A stretch of 64,000 nucleotides of DNA. Source: Wenxinia marina DSM 24838 (lineage in GTDB: Bacteria > Pseudomonadota > Alphaproteobacteria > Rhodobacterales > Rhodobacteraceae). Position 1 is the first letter of the stretch, and the number at the start of each line of letters is the position of its first letter. Under the pieces are notes generated by a model. The model saw nothing but the letters and a program-made list of their open reading frames with translations. It had not been told where the DNA came from and did not search any database. Positions 26,570-34,675 of this stretch are shown here, piece by piece. Where the stretch lies: the NCBI RefSeq assembly GCF_000379485.1, contig NZ_KB902316.1:2715-66714 (forward strand), read 5' to 3'. Both the position numbers and the translations under genes were made by a program.

Positions 26570-27651
26570 TGCTCCCGCTGAAGGGCCTCAAGGTCGTCGC
26601 CGTAGAGCAGGCGGTCGCCGCGCCCTTCTGCACCTCGCGCCTCGCCGACGCGGGGGCGGAGGTGGTGAAGATCGAGCGGCCCGAGGGCGACTTCGCCCGC
26701 GGCTACGACGCCGTCGCGGCCGGGCAGTCGAGCTACTTCGTCTGGCTGAACCGCGGGAAGACGTCCGTGGTGCTCGACCTCGCCACGGACAAGGGCAAGG
26801 CCCGGCTGGAGGAGCTGATCGCCGGCGCCGACGTGCTGGTGCAGAACCTCAAGCACGGCGCGATGGCGCGGCTCGGCTTCGCGACCGAGCGGCTGCGCAC
26901 CGATTACCCGCGCCTGATCGTCTGCGCCATCTCGGGCTATGGCGAGGACGGGCCGATGGCGGACCGCAAGGCCTATGACCTGCTGATCCAGGCCGAATCC
27001 GGCCTCTGCTCGATCACCGGCGGCCCGTCCGAGCCGGCGCGAGTCGGCATCTCCATCGTCGACATCGCTACCGGCGCCACCGCCCACGCCGCGATCCTCG
27101 AGGCCCTGATCGCCCGGGGCATTACCGGCGAGGGTGCGGCGATCTCCGTCTCGATGTTCGACGTGATGGCGGACTGGCTGACCGTGCCGCTCCTCAACCA
27201 CGAGGGCGGGCACTCGCCGCGGCGCGTCGGCATGGCGCATCCGTCCATCGCGCCGTACGGCGTGTTCGAGACGTCCGACGGGGTGCAGGTCCTGATTTCC
27301 GTCCAGTCCGACCGCGAGTGGCGCAAGCTGTGCGACCTGTTCCTCGGCCAACCGGACCTCGGCACCGACCCGCGCTTCGCCAGCAACGTGGCGCGCGTGC
27401 AGAACCGCGCCGAGACGGACGCCCTCGTCGCCGAAGGCTTCGCCCGGCGGACCGAGGCGGAGGCGACCGAGGCGCTGCTGCAGGCCGACGTGGCGCTCGC
27501 CGCGGTCAGCGACATGGCCCGCCTCGCCGCCCACCCGCACCTGCGGCGGATCGAGGTGGACACGCCGAACGGCCCCGTCTCCTACCCCGCCCCGGCCGCC
27601 CGCGTCGCAGGCGAGGCGCGGCGCTACGGCCCGGTCCCGCCCCTCGGCTGA
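26569..27651 (+). CDS. CaiB/BaiF family CoA-transferase
   Basis: 360-aa family III CoA-transferase, moving CoA between carboxylic acids. Motifs: GLKVVAVEQAVAAPFCTSRLADAGAEVVKIERPEGD at the N-terminus in two adjacent segments, YFVWLNRGKTSVVLDL, and the catalytic-loop region YDLLIQAESG (the nucleophile is the Asp of KAYDLLIQ in this family). Substrate unknown. Its ATG overlaps the TGA of the acyl-CoA dehydrogenase gene. Confidence 0.88.
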   Translation: MLPLKGLKVVAVEQAVAAPFCTSRLADAGAEVVKIERPEGDFARGYDAVAAGQSSYFVWLNRGKTSVVLDLATDKGKARLEELIAGADVLVQNLKHGAMARLGFATERLRTDYPRLIVCAISGYGEDGPMADRKAYDLLIQAESGLCSITGGPSEPARVGISIVDIATGATAHAAILEALIARGITGEGAAISVSMFDVMADWLTVPLLNHEGGHSPRRVGMAHPSIAPYGVFETSDGVQVLISVQSDREWRKLCDLFLGQPDLGTDPRFASNVARVQNRAETDALVAEGFARRTEAEATEALLQADVALAAVSDMARLAAHPHLRRIEVDTPNGPVSYPAPAARVAGEARRYGPVPPLG

Positions 27652-27772
27652 GGGCGCGACCCGATCCGGGGCCCGCCGTCCGGCCCGATCTCCGCCTCAT
27701 TTCGCCTGACGCGTCGTCAACCCGTCGCGAAGGCGTCACGCCCCCGACATGCCGGCACGCCATCCGTGGGTC

Positions 27773-28417
27773 ATGATGCAGACCCCAGGCTACATCTATC
27801 CCGACTACACCCGCGACGAGCGGATCGCCGACGCGCTGGTCCATGTCCTGGGGATCGCGCTCGGCACGGCCGGGACCGCGACCCTCCTCTCCCGCCTGTC
27901 GCTGACCCCCGAGGCGCGCCTCGCGCTGACGGTCTACGGCGCGGCGATCACGCTGTCCTTCGTCGCCTCCGCCCTCTACCACTTTCCGCCCGTTCCGGCG
28001 GCGCGGCCCCTGTTCCGGCGGCTGGACCACGCCGCGATCTTCCTCAAGATCGCCGGCACGGTGACGCCGCTCGCCGTCCTCGCCGGCACCACCCTCGCCC
28101 ACGCGACGCTGTGGGCGGCGTGGACCGCCGCCCTCGCCGGCGCGCTGGTCAAGCTGTTCCTGTGGCGGCCCGGGCGCGATGCGGGGCTGGTCTTCTACCT
28201 CGCGCTCGCCTGGCCGGCCGCGCTGACCCTCTGGCCGCTGGCGCAGCGCGCGCCGGTGGCCACGCCGGCGCTGATCCTGCTCGGCGCCGCGCTGTACCTG
28301 CTCGGCCTCGTGGTCTTCCTGCGCGAGAGGCTGCGCTTCGCGCAGGCGATCTGGCACGGGCTGGTCCTCGCCGCGACGGCGGCGGTCTTCGCCGGCATCG
28401 CCAACGCGCTCGTGTAG
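27773..28417 (+). CDS. hemolysin III/PAQR family membrane protein
   Basis: 214 aa from ATG at 27773 (an upstream ATG at 27749 would add 8 residues). Seven hydrophobic helices with the conserved metal-binding set of the HlyIII/PAQR family: SALYHF, LDHAAIFLKIAGT and the late His in AIWHGLVLA. Bacterial homologues are implicated in membrane homeostasis; the hemolysin label is historic. It is convergent with the ABC permease gene, whose stop lies 5 bp away. Confidence 0.85.
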   Translation: MMQTPGYIYPDYTRDERIADALVHVLGIALGTAGTATLLSRLSLTPEARLALTVYGAAITLSFVASALYHFPPVPAARPLFRRLDHAAIFLKIAGTVTPLAVLAGTTLAHATLWAAWTAALAGALVKLFLWRPGRDAGLVFYLALAWPAALTLWPLAQRAPVATPALILLGAALYLLGLVVFLRERLRFAQAIWHGLVLAATAAVFAGIANALV

Positions 28418-28421
28418 GGCC

Positions 28422-29156
28422 TCAGCGCCCTGCGCGGCGGGCGAGACGCCGCTCCAGCTGCACCAGCGCGTCGTAGATCAGCACCGCGAACAGCCCCACG
28501 ATCAGCCCGCCCTGCAGCACGTAGGCGGTGTTGCTGGTCAGCAGGCCCGCGATGATGACCTCGCCCAGCGTCCGCGCCGCCACGGTCGAGCCGATGGTCG
28601 CGGTCCCCAGCGAGATGACGACCGACAGCCGGATCCCCGTCAGGATCACCGGCAGGGCGAGCGGCAGCTCCACCCGCAGCAGCCGCTGCCACCGGCCGAG
28701 GCCGATGCCGCGCGCCGCCTCCATCGTGGTCGGCGGCAGGGTGGTGAGCGCGGTGACGGAGTTCTCGAAGATCGGCAGGAGACCGTAGAGGAACAAGGCC
28801 ACCAGCGTCGGCCCCGCGCCGAAGCCGAGCGCCGGCACCGCCAGCGCCAGAACCGCGACCGGCGGGAACGTCTGGCCCATGTTGGTGATCGTGCGCGACA
28901 GCGGCCGGAACGCCGCCCCTGCCGGCCGGGTCACCAGGATCGCCAGCGTCACCGCGACCAGAGTCGCAGCCAGCGTCGCCGCCGCCACGAGGCCGAGATG
29001 GCTGAGCGACAGCGACAGGAGCGAGCTGCGCTCGTAGATCACCGGCGCGCCCTGCGGCGCCAGCGGCGCAAAGACCGGCGCGAACCAGCGGGGACGCAGC
29101 ACCAGCGCCAGCAGCAGGATCACCAGCGCCGGCCGCAGGATCGTTCCGATCCTCAC
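28422..29156 (-). CDS. osmoprotectant ABC importer, permease (small)
   Basis: 244-aa permease of the glycine-betaine/choline/osmoprotectant type (YehW/OpuCB-like). About six transmembrane helices, with the EAA-loop pattern AARGIGLGRWQRLLRVELPLALPVILTGIRLSVV. It starts at GTG 29156, overlapping the ATPase stop by 4 bp. It is the last gene of the four-gene importer. Confidence 0.88.
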   Translation of the reverse strand: MRIGTILRPALVILLLALVLRPRWFAPVFAPLAPQGAPVIYERSSLLSLSLSHLGLVAAATLAATLVAVTLAILVTRPAGAAFRPLSRTITNMGQTFPPVAVLALAVPALGFGAGPTLVALFLYGLLPIFENSVTALTTLPPTTMEAARGIGLGRWQRLLRVELPLALPVILTGIRLSVVISLGTATIGSTVAARTLGEVIIAGLLTSNTAYVLQGGLIVGLFAVLIYDALVQLERRLARRAGR

Positions 29157-30088
29157 GCGTGCAGCTCCGCCCGCGCCCGGATCGCGTCCAGCGTCACACG
29201 CCCCGCCGCCGCCCCGTCCCGTGTCACCGGGACCGCGGTCCGGCCGGTCCACAGGCACGCCGACAGGGCGTCCCGGAGGCTCGCGTCGGCCGGCAGCGCC
29301 TCGCCGTCGGCGGCGCCGTCCTCGACGACCTCCGCCACCGGCACCAGCGACAGAAGGCGCATCGGCCGCTCCACCTCGCCCACCATGTCGGCGACGAAGG
29401 ACGTGGCGGGCCGGGCGATGATCTCGGCCGGCGGGGCGTACTGGACCAGCTTGCCGCCATCCATCACCGCGACCATGTCGCCGAGGCGGATCGCCTCGTC
29501 CATGTCGTGGGTAACCAGCATGATGGTCGAGCCGAGCGCCTTCTGGATGCGGCGAAGGTCGTCCTGCGCCCGCGCCCGGATGATCGGGTCGAGCGCGCCG
29601 AACGGCTCGTCCATGAGCAGGAGGTCCGGCCGCGACGCCAGCGCCCGCGCGACGCCGACCCGCTGCTGCTGACCGCCCGACAGCTCGCCCGGGTAGCGGT
29701 CGCGGAACTGGTCCGGTTCCATCGAGAACAGCTCCAGCAGCTCGTCCACGCGGGCGCGGATCCTGTCCTTCGGCCAGCCCAGCAGCTCGGGCACCGCGCC
29801 GATGTTGCGGCCGACGGTGTGGTGCGGGAACAGGCCGTGGCCCTGGATCGCGTAGCCGATCCGCCGCCGCAGAAGGTGAGGCTTGGTCGCCAGCGTGGAG
29901 TCGCCGTTGATCCGCACCTCGCCCGAGGTCGGCTCCTCCAGACGGTTGATCATCCGCAGCAGCGTCGTCTTGCCCGAGCCGGACGTGCCGACGATGCAGG
30001 TGATGGTCCCGCTCTCGGCGGTCAGGCTCACGGCGTCCACCGCGGCGGTGTCGCCATACATCTTGGTGATGCGGTCGATCTCGATCAT
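29153..30088 (-). CDS. osmoprotectant ABC importer, ATPase
   Basis: 311-aa ABC ATPase: Walker A GTSGSGKTT (about residue 34), Q-loop YAIQGHGLF, signature LSGGQQQRVG, Walker B LLLMDEPFGALD, switch HDMDEA. The C-terminal 70 residues look like a single CBS-like domain (DASLRDALSACLWTGRTAVPV), as in YehX/OpuA-type ATPases where it senses ionic strength. ATGA overlap with the upstream permease. Confidence 0.9.
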   Translation of the reverse strand: MIEIDRITKMYGDTAAVDAVSLTAESGTITCIVGTSGSGKTTLLRMINRLEEPTSGEVRINGDSTLATKPHLLRRRIGYAIQGHGLFPHHTVGRNIGAVPELLGWPKDRIRARVDELLELFSMEPDQFRDRYPGELSGGQQQRVGVARALASRPDLLLMDEPFGALDPIIRARAQDDLRRIQKALGSTIMLVTHDMDEAIRLGDMVAVMDGGKLVQYAPPAEIIARPATSFVADMVGEVERPMRLLSLVPVAEVVEDGAADGEALPADASLRDALSACLWTGRTAVPVTRDGAAAGRVTLDAIRARAELHA

Positions 30089-31230
30089 GCGCCTCCCTCC
30101 GGCGTCGGGCGGGCCAGCTCCACCAGGATGTCCATGACGATGGCCGAGACCAGCGCCAGCGCCACCGTCGGCAGCGCGCCGAGGAGGATCAGGTCGGTCG
30201 CCGTCTGATTCAGCCCCTGGAACACGAACGTGCCGAAGCCGCCGCCGCCGATCAGGCCCGCGATCACGGCGAGGCCGATGTTCTGCACCAGCACGATGCG
30301 CAGGCCGGTCAGGATCACCGGCAGGCCGAGCGGCAGCTCGACCTTCCACAGGCGCTGGCCCGGCGTCATGCCCATGCCCCGCGCCGCCTCGATCGCCGCA
30401 GGCGGCGCGGAGTCGAGGCCCGCGACGGTGTTTCCGACGACCGGCAGCAGCGCGTAGAGGACGAGCGCGAGGAAGGCGGGGGCGAAGCCGATGCCGGCGA
30501 TGCCGATCGCCTGCGCGCCGGGCACGCTGTCGCCGACCCAGCCGAGGATCGGGATCATGATCCCGAACATGGCGAGCGACGGGATCGTCTGCAGGAAGCT
30601 GAGGATCGGCAGCGTCGTGCCGCGCAGGCTCGCCCGGCGGTGGCACAGGATGCCCAACGGGAAGCCGATCGCAGCCGCCACGGCGAGCGAGCCGAAGGAC
30701 AGCGCCAGGTGCCGCATGGCGGCATCGGCGAAGGCGGCCCGGCGGCTGGCATATTCCTGCAGAATCGACAGCGGCGACAGCGCCCCCGACCACAGGATCA
30801 CCGCCAGCGCCCCCAGCACCGCGGCGAGGAGCGCCCCCCGCGCCAGCGGCCCGGGCCGCATCTGCGCCAGCGCGTCCGCCATCAGGAGCATGAGGATGAG
30901 CAGCAGGCACCAGAAGCCGATCGCCGGCGAGACCCGCGCGTAGTTGCCCGCGCCCTCCAGCAGGACGGGCCCGCCCAACGCCAGCAGCCACAGCAGCCCG
31001 CCGAGGCCCAGGATCGCCCCGCCCAGCCGCACGAGCGCCCACTGCGCCGGCACGCCGAGGACGAGGCCCAGCGCCACCGCCAGGACCCCCGGCCACGTCG
31101 CCCCCGCAGAGGCGACGTTCCACGCCAGCACGCCCTCCCCCGCGACGATCCGATTCTCGGCCAGAGTCATGAACGGGACCGCGAGGGCCGCGAAGCCGAG
31201 GACGCAGAACAGCAGACCGGGCGGAGACAC
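30085..31230 (-). CDS. osmoprotectant ABC importer, permease (large)
   Basis: 381 aa from GTG at 31230; a TTG at 31245 is an alternative. Resembles the YehY-type permease: an N-terminal block of helices (residues about 1-140, FCVLGFAALAVPFM...) precedes the usual permease domain with the EAA loop AARGMGMTPGQRLWKVELPLGLPV. The GTG sits in the loop of a strong hairpin at 31216-31242, so initiation may be damped. Downstream it overlaps the ATPase start. Confidence 0.85.
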   Translation of the reverse strand: MSPPGLLFCVLGFAALAVPFMTLAENRIVAGEGVLAWNVASAGATWPGVLAVALGLVLGVPAQWALVRLGGAILGLGGLLWLLALGGPVLLEGAGNYARVSPAIGFWCLLLILMLLMADALAQMRPGPLARGALLAAVLGALAVILWSGALSPLSILQEYASRRAAFADAAMRHLALSFGSLAVAAAIGFPLGILCHRRASLRGTTLPILSFLQTIPSLAMFGIMIPILGWVGDSVPGAQAIGIAGIGFAPAFLALVLYALLPVVGNTVAGLDSAPPAAIEAARGMGMTPGQRLWKVELPLGLPVILTGLRIVLVQNIGLAVIAGLIGGGGFGTFVFQGLNQTATDLILLGALPTVALALVSAIVMDILVELARPTPEGGA

Positions 31231-31242
31231 GCTCCGCCCGGT
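31216..31242 (-). promoter_or_regulatory. hairpin over the permease start codon
   Basis: An 11-bp perfect GC stem (ACCGGGCGGAG with its complement) and a 5-base loop lie 24 bp after the stop of the binding-protein gene. The GTG that best fits the permease start is in the loop. Such hairpins after binding-protein genes commonly stabilise that part of the mRNA and reduce expression of the next gene. Confidence 0.6.
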
Positions 31243-31265
31243 CAACGATGCCGTGCCGGTGGGGG

Positions 31266-32171
31266 TCAGTCGAGGACCCCGGCCTGAGTGAGATAGTCGC
31301 GCGCAACCGCCTCGGCCGGCTCGCCGCCGACCTGGATCCGACCGTTCAGCTGCTGCAGCGTCTGCATGTCGAGGCCGGCGAAGATCGGGTTCAGCACCTC
31401 GGGAATCGACGGATATTCCTCCAGCACCTCGGCGCGGACGATCGGCGTCGGCTCGTAGACCGGCTGGACGCCCTGGTCGTCCTCCATCACGACGAGGCCG
31501 GTGGCGCCGACGCCGCCGTCGGTGCCGTAGACCATTGCCGCGTTCACGCCCGACGTGCCGCGCGCCGCCGCCTGGATCGTCGCGGCGGTGTCGCCGCCGG
31601 ACAGGATCACCAGCTGGTCCTCGCCCATCTCGAAGCCGTAGGTCTCCTGCATCGCGGGCAGGACGGCGGGGGACGAGACGAACTCGGTCGAGGCGGCCAG
31701 CGTCACGTCGCCGCCGCCGGCGACCCATTCGCCGAAGTCGGACATGGTGACGAGGCCGTTCTCCTCGGCCACCGGGCCGGTGACGGCGATCGCCCAGGTG
31801 TTGTTCGCCGGCGCGCTGTCGAGCCAGGTGATGTCGTTCGCCTCGGCGTCGAGCTCGGCGGCGCGGTCATGCGCCTCGGCCGCGTTCTTCCAGACGTCGC
31901 TGTCCGCCTCGTTGAAGAAGAAGGCCGCGTTGCCGGTGTATTCGGGATAGATGTCGATCTGCCCGGCGAGGATCGCCTCGCGCACGACCTGGGTGCCGCC
32001 GAGCTGAAGCCGCCGCTCCACCGGCAGGCCCGCGTCCTCGAGGGCGAGGGCGATGATGTTGCCGAGAAGGCCACCCTCGGTGTCGATCTTGGACGAGACG
32101 GTGATGTCGGCCTGCGCCGTCGCGGCGAGGGTGCCGAACAGGCCGGCGGCGAGGATCAGTGGGGATTTCAT
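31266..32171 (-). CDS. osmoprotectant-binding periplasmic protein (YehZ/OsmF-like)
   Basis: 301 aa with a Sec signal peptide (LILAAGLFGTLAATAQA, mature from DITVSSK). It is the ligand-binding component of a quaternary-amine importer: family motifs SSKIDTEGGLLGNII, LGGTQVVREAILAGQIDIYPEYTGN and a long C-terminal lobe ending ARDYLTQAGVLD. First gene of the importer and separated from the permease by a hairpin. Choline or glycine betaine is the likely ligand, and pcs in this window uses choline, but the ligand was not determined. Confidence 0.88.
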   Translation of the reverse strand: MKSPLILAAGLFGTLAATAQADITVSSKIDTEGGLLGNIIALALEDAGLPVERRLQLGGTQVVREAILAGQIDIYPEYTGNAAFFFNEADSDVWKNAAEAHDRAAELDAEANDITWLDSAPANNTWAIAVTGPVAEENGLVTMSDFGEWVAGGGDVTLAASTEFVSSPAVLPAMQETYGFEMGEDQLVILSGGDTAATIQAAARGTSGVNAAMVYGTDGGVGATGLVVMEDDQGVQPVYEPTPIVRAEVLEEYPSIPEVLNPIFAGLDMQTLQQLNGRIQVGGEPAEAVARDYLTQAGVLD

Positions 32172-32305
32172 GAGAGGACGGCTCCTGCGGAGATGACTTC
32201 GGCGCCGTGCGGCGCGGCTCGGAGGGGCAATGTAGAAGGAACCTCCCCCCGGCCAAGCCCGCGCTGTCGCACGAGTGCGGGCCCCGCCGGGCGCCTCCCC
32301 TCCCG

Positions 32306-33322
32306 CTACAGGCAGCCCGCCAGCGCGGTGGCGAGGTCGCGCATCATCTGCGGGTAGAGGTCGGCCCCCGGCTCCAGCCCCGACCCGAGCGGGTCCAGCA
32401 CCGCCGTCCGCACCTCCGTCCCGTCCAGCACCGTCGCGACGAGGCCGGGGTTGAACTGCGGCTCGGTCAGGACGCAGTCGATCCCGGCGTCCGCCACCCG
32501 GTCGCGGATTTCGGCGATGCGCGCGGGGCCGGGTTCTGCCGCGTCCGACAGAGAGATCGCGCCCGAGGCGGGCATGTCGAAGGCGGTCTCGAAATACTGG
32601 TAGGCGTCGTGGAAAACGATGAACCCGCGGCCCCGGACCGGCGCGAGGGTGGCGTCGATGTCCGCCTCCAGCGCACTCAGCTCCTCCCGCGCCGCAGCCG
32701 CGTTCGCGGCGTAGGCCGCGGCGTTCTCCGGGTCCGCCGCCGCCAGCTGCGCCGCGATCTCGTCCACCCAGACCGCCGCGTTGGCGGGCGACAGCCAGGC
32801 ATGCGGGTCGTGCCCGTGGTCGTGCTGGTCGTGCCCGTGGTCGTGGTCGTGGTCGTGGTCCTGCGCCTCGTCCTCGTGCGCCGCGTGGTCGTCCCCTTCG
32901 CCATGATCTTCGTCGCCGTGCTCGTGCTCCGCATGATCCGCCGCGCCGTGCTCGTGCGCCTCGAACGACGCGCCCTCCCGGACCTGCAACAGCGCGGTGC
33001 CGTCGACATCCTCCAGCGCCGTCACCGTCGCGTCCGCCGCGAGCGTGTCCAGCGCGTCGGTCAGCCACGGCGTGAGGTCCGGGCCCGTCCAGAAGACGAG
33101 GTCCGCCTCCTGCAGGGCGCCGGCCTCGGACGGCCTCAGGTTGTAGACGTGAGGCGAGGCGCCAGCCTGCACGATGAGGTCGGGGACGCCCACGCCCTGC
33201 ATGACGCGGGACACGAGCGCGTGCACCGGCGCGATGTCGGCCACGACCCGGGGCACGTCCGCGACTGCAGCGCCCCCCAGCAGAATCGTGACCATCGACA
33301 GCGGAAGGGGGTTTCTGGACAT
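32306..33322 (-). CDS. znuA: zinc ABC transporter, periplasmic binding protein
   Basis: 338-aa ZnuA with a signal peptide (MSRNPLPLSMVTILLGGAAVA). First His ligand in DIAPVHALVSRV; the family motif GASPHVYNLRPSEAGAL; then a 60-residue His/Asp-rich loop (about residues 120-180, with DHDHDHDHGHDQHDHGHD) followed by PHAWLSPANA, and GFIVFHDAYQYFE with the last His ligand. It binds Zn2+ and passes it to ZnuB. Divergent from zur across a 55-bp region with two Zur-box-like sites, so zinc repression is expected. Confidence 0.95.
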   Translation of the reverse strand: MSRNPLPLSMVTILLGGAAVADVPRVVADIAPVHALVSRVMQGVGVPDLIVQAGASPHVYNLRPSEAGALQEADLVFWTGPDLTPWLTDALDTLAADATVTALEDVDGTALLQVREGASFEAHEHGAADHAEHEHGDEDHGEGDDHAAHEDEAQDHDHDHDHGHDQHDHGHDPHAWLSPANAAVWVDEIAAQLAAADPENAAAYAANAAAAREELSALEADIDATLAPVRGRGFIVFHDAYQYFETAFDMPASGAISLSDAAEPGPARIAEIRDRVADAGIDCVLTEPQFNPGLVATVLDGTEVRTAVLDPLGSGLEPGADLYPQMMRDLATALAGCL

Positions 33323-33334
33323 CGGGCCGGCCTT

Positions 33335-33347
33335 GTGACAATATAAC
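33335..33347. promoter_or_regulatory. Zur-box-like site 1
   Basis: GTGACAATATAAC fits the palindromic pattern GTNATANTATNAC with one mismatch. It lies 13 bp upstream of the znuA ATG and 31 bp before zur, in the shared promoter region. Confidence 0.65.
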
Positions 33348-33369
33348 GTTATCGCCTTGTAGACGAGAT

Positions 33370-33382
33370 GTGATAATATGAC
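33370..33382. promoter_or_regulatory. Zur-box-like site 2, over the zur start codon
   Basis: GTGATAATATGAC fits GTNATANTATNAC perfectly and covers the zur ATG (33378). It is 35 bp from site 1. The placement suggests autoregulation of zur-znuCB. Assignment rests on palindrome match and gene context. Confidence 0.7.
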
Positions 33383-33881
33383 AAGTGCCAGTCCCGGCAC
33401 CGATCCCGTCGGCTTCGACGCCCACGACCACGGTCACTGCGTCGACGCCGCTCTTGCGGCGGCCGAGGTGCAATGCGTCGATGAAGGGCTGCGCTTCACC
33501 CCCGTCCGGCGGACCGCGTTCGAGATCCTCCTGCGCGAGCACCGCGCCCTCGGCGCCTACGAGCTTCTCGACCGGCTCCGCGACGCGGGCTACGGCGCCC
33601 AGCCGCCGGTCGCCTACCGCGCGCTCGACTTCCTCGTCGCGCACGGCTTCGTCCACAAGATCGAGCGGCTGAACGCGTTCGTCGCCTGCGCCCATCCGGG
33701 CGCCTCGCATTCGCCCGCGTTCCTGATCTGCCGCCTGTGCGAAGGCGTGGCCGAGGCGCGGGCGACGCCGTCCCGCGGCAGCCTCGGCGACGCGGCCCGC
33801 GCCGCCGGCTTCACGATCGAGCGGACGGTGGTCGAGGCGGTCGGCGTCTGCCCGGCCTGCGCCGGGAAGGCCGACGCATGA
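33378..33881 (+). CDS. zur: zinc uptake regulator Zur (Fur family)
   Basis: 167-aa Fur-family repressor. N-terminal winged helix (about residues 25-95: GLRFTPVRRTAFEILL, APVAYRALDFLV with the recognition helix) and a C-terminal metal domain with a His-rich hinge (CAHPGASHSPAFLICRLC) and CPAC near the end, the two CxxC pairs of the structural zinc site. The N-terminal HDHGHC adds more possible ligands. Operon zur-znuC-znuB with ATGA overlap; znuA divergent. This arrangement identifies it as Zur rather than Fur or Mur. Confidence 0.94.
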   Translation: MTSASPGTDPVGFDAHDHGHCVDAALAAAEVQCVDEGLRFTPVRRTAFEILLREHRALGAYELLDRLRDAGYGAQPPVAYRALDFLVAHGFVHKIERLNAFVACAHPGASHSPAFLICRLCEGVAEARATPSRGSLGDAARAAGFTIERTVVEAVGVCPACAGKADA

Positions 33882-34675
33882 CCCTGCTGTCCGTCGAAGG
33901 CCTCGGCGTCCGCCACGGCGCGACCGAGGTGCTGCACGACGTCAGCCTCGCGGTGGACCGGGGCGAGATCGTGACCATCGTCGGCCCGAACGGCTCGGGC
34001 AAGACCTCGCTGTTCCGCGCCATCGTCGGCGCGGTCCCGGCCGCGTCCGGGCGGATCGTCCGGGCGCCGGGACTCGTCGTCGGCTACCTGCCGCAGCGCC
34101 TGCATGTCGACCCGGCCCTGCCGATCACGGTGGAGCGGTTCCTGCGCCTGCCGGGCGGCGCCTCCCGGGCCGACGTGACCGCCGCCCTCGCCCGCGCCGG
34201 CGTGCCCGAGATCGCGCGGCGTCAGATGTCGCAATTGTCGGGCGGACAGCTGCAGCGGGCGCTTCTGGCCCGGGCGCTGGTGGCGCGGCCCGGCCTCCTG
34301 CTGCTGGACGAGCCGACGGCCGGGCTCGACCAGCCCGGCTCCGCCGCCTTCTACCGCCTGATCGAGGAGGTGCGCCGCGAGACCGGCTGCGCCGTCCTGA
34401 TGATCAGCCACGAGTTGCACGTCGTGATGGCGGCCTCGGACCGGGTGATCTGCCTCAACCGCCATGTCTGCTGCCACGGCACGCCCGAGCATGTCTCGTC
34501 CGCGCCGGAGTACCGCGCCCTCTTCGGCACCGGCACGGGCGGCGCGCTGGCGCTCTACCGGCACGACCACGACCACCACCATCACCACGCACACGATCAT
34601 CACGACCACGACCACGCGCACCACCACCACGACCGTCACGCGCACGACCACCCCGAGCACGAGGCGGCGGACTGA
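33878..34675 (+). CDS. znuC: zinc ABC transporter, ATPase
   Basis: 265-aa ATPase: Walker A GPNGSGKTS, signature LSGGQLQRAL, Walker B LLLLDEPTAGLD, switch ISHELHVVM. The C-terminal 40 residues are an extreme His/Asp tail (start RHDHDHHHHHAHDHHDHDH), probably a zinc store or buffer, longer than in enteric ZnuC. ATG overlaps the zur stop; TGATG overlap with znuB. Confidence 0.94.
   Translation: MTLLSVEGLGVRHGATEVLHDVSLAVDRGEIVTIVGPNGSGKTSLFRAIVGAVPAASGRIVRAPGLVVGYLPQRLHVDPALPITVERFLRLPGGASRADVTAALARAGVPEIARRQMSQLSGGQLQRALLARALVARPGLLLLDEPTAGLDQPGSAAFYRLIEEVRRETGCAVLMISHELHVVMAASDRVICLNRHVCCHGTPEHVSSAPEYRALFGTGTGGALALYRHDHDHHHHHAHDHHDHDHAHHHHDRHAHDHPEHEAAD

Noticed and set aside
28998-29672. Plus-strand ORF over the ABC importer
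   Set aside because: Shadow of the antisense ATPase and permease genes, which have all the ABC motifs.
32790-34670. GAC/CAC-rich tracts as repeat DNA
   Set aside because: They encode the His/Asp-rich metal-binding segments of ZnuA and ZnuC, in frame, within recognised zinc transporter proteins.
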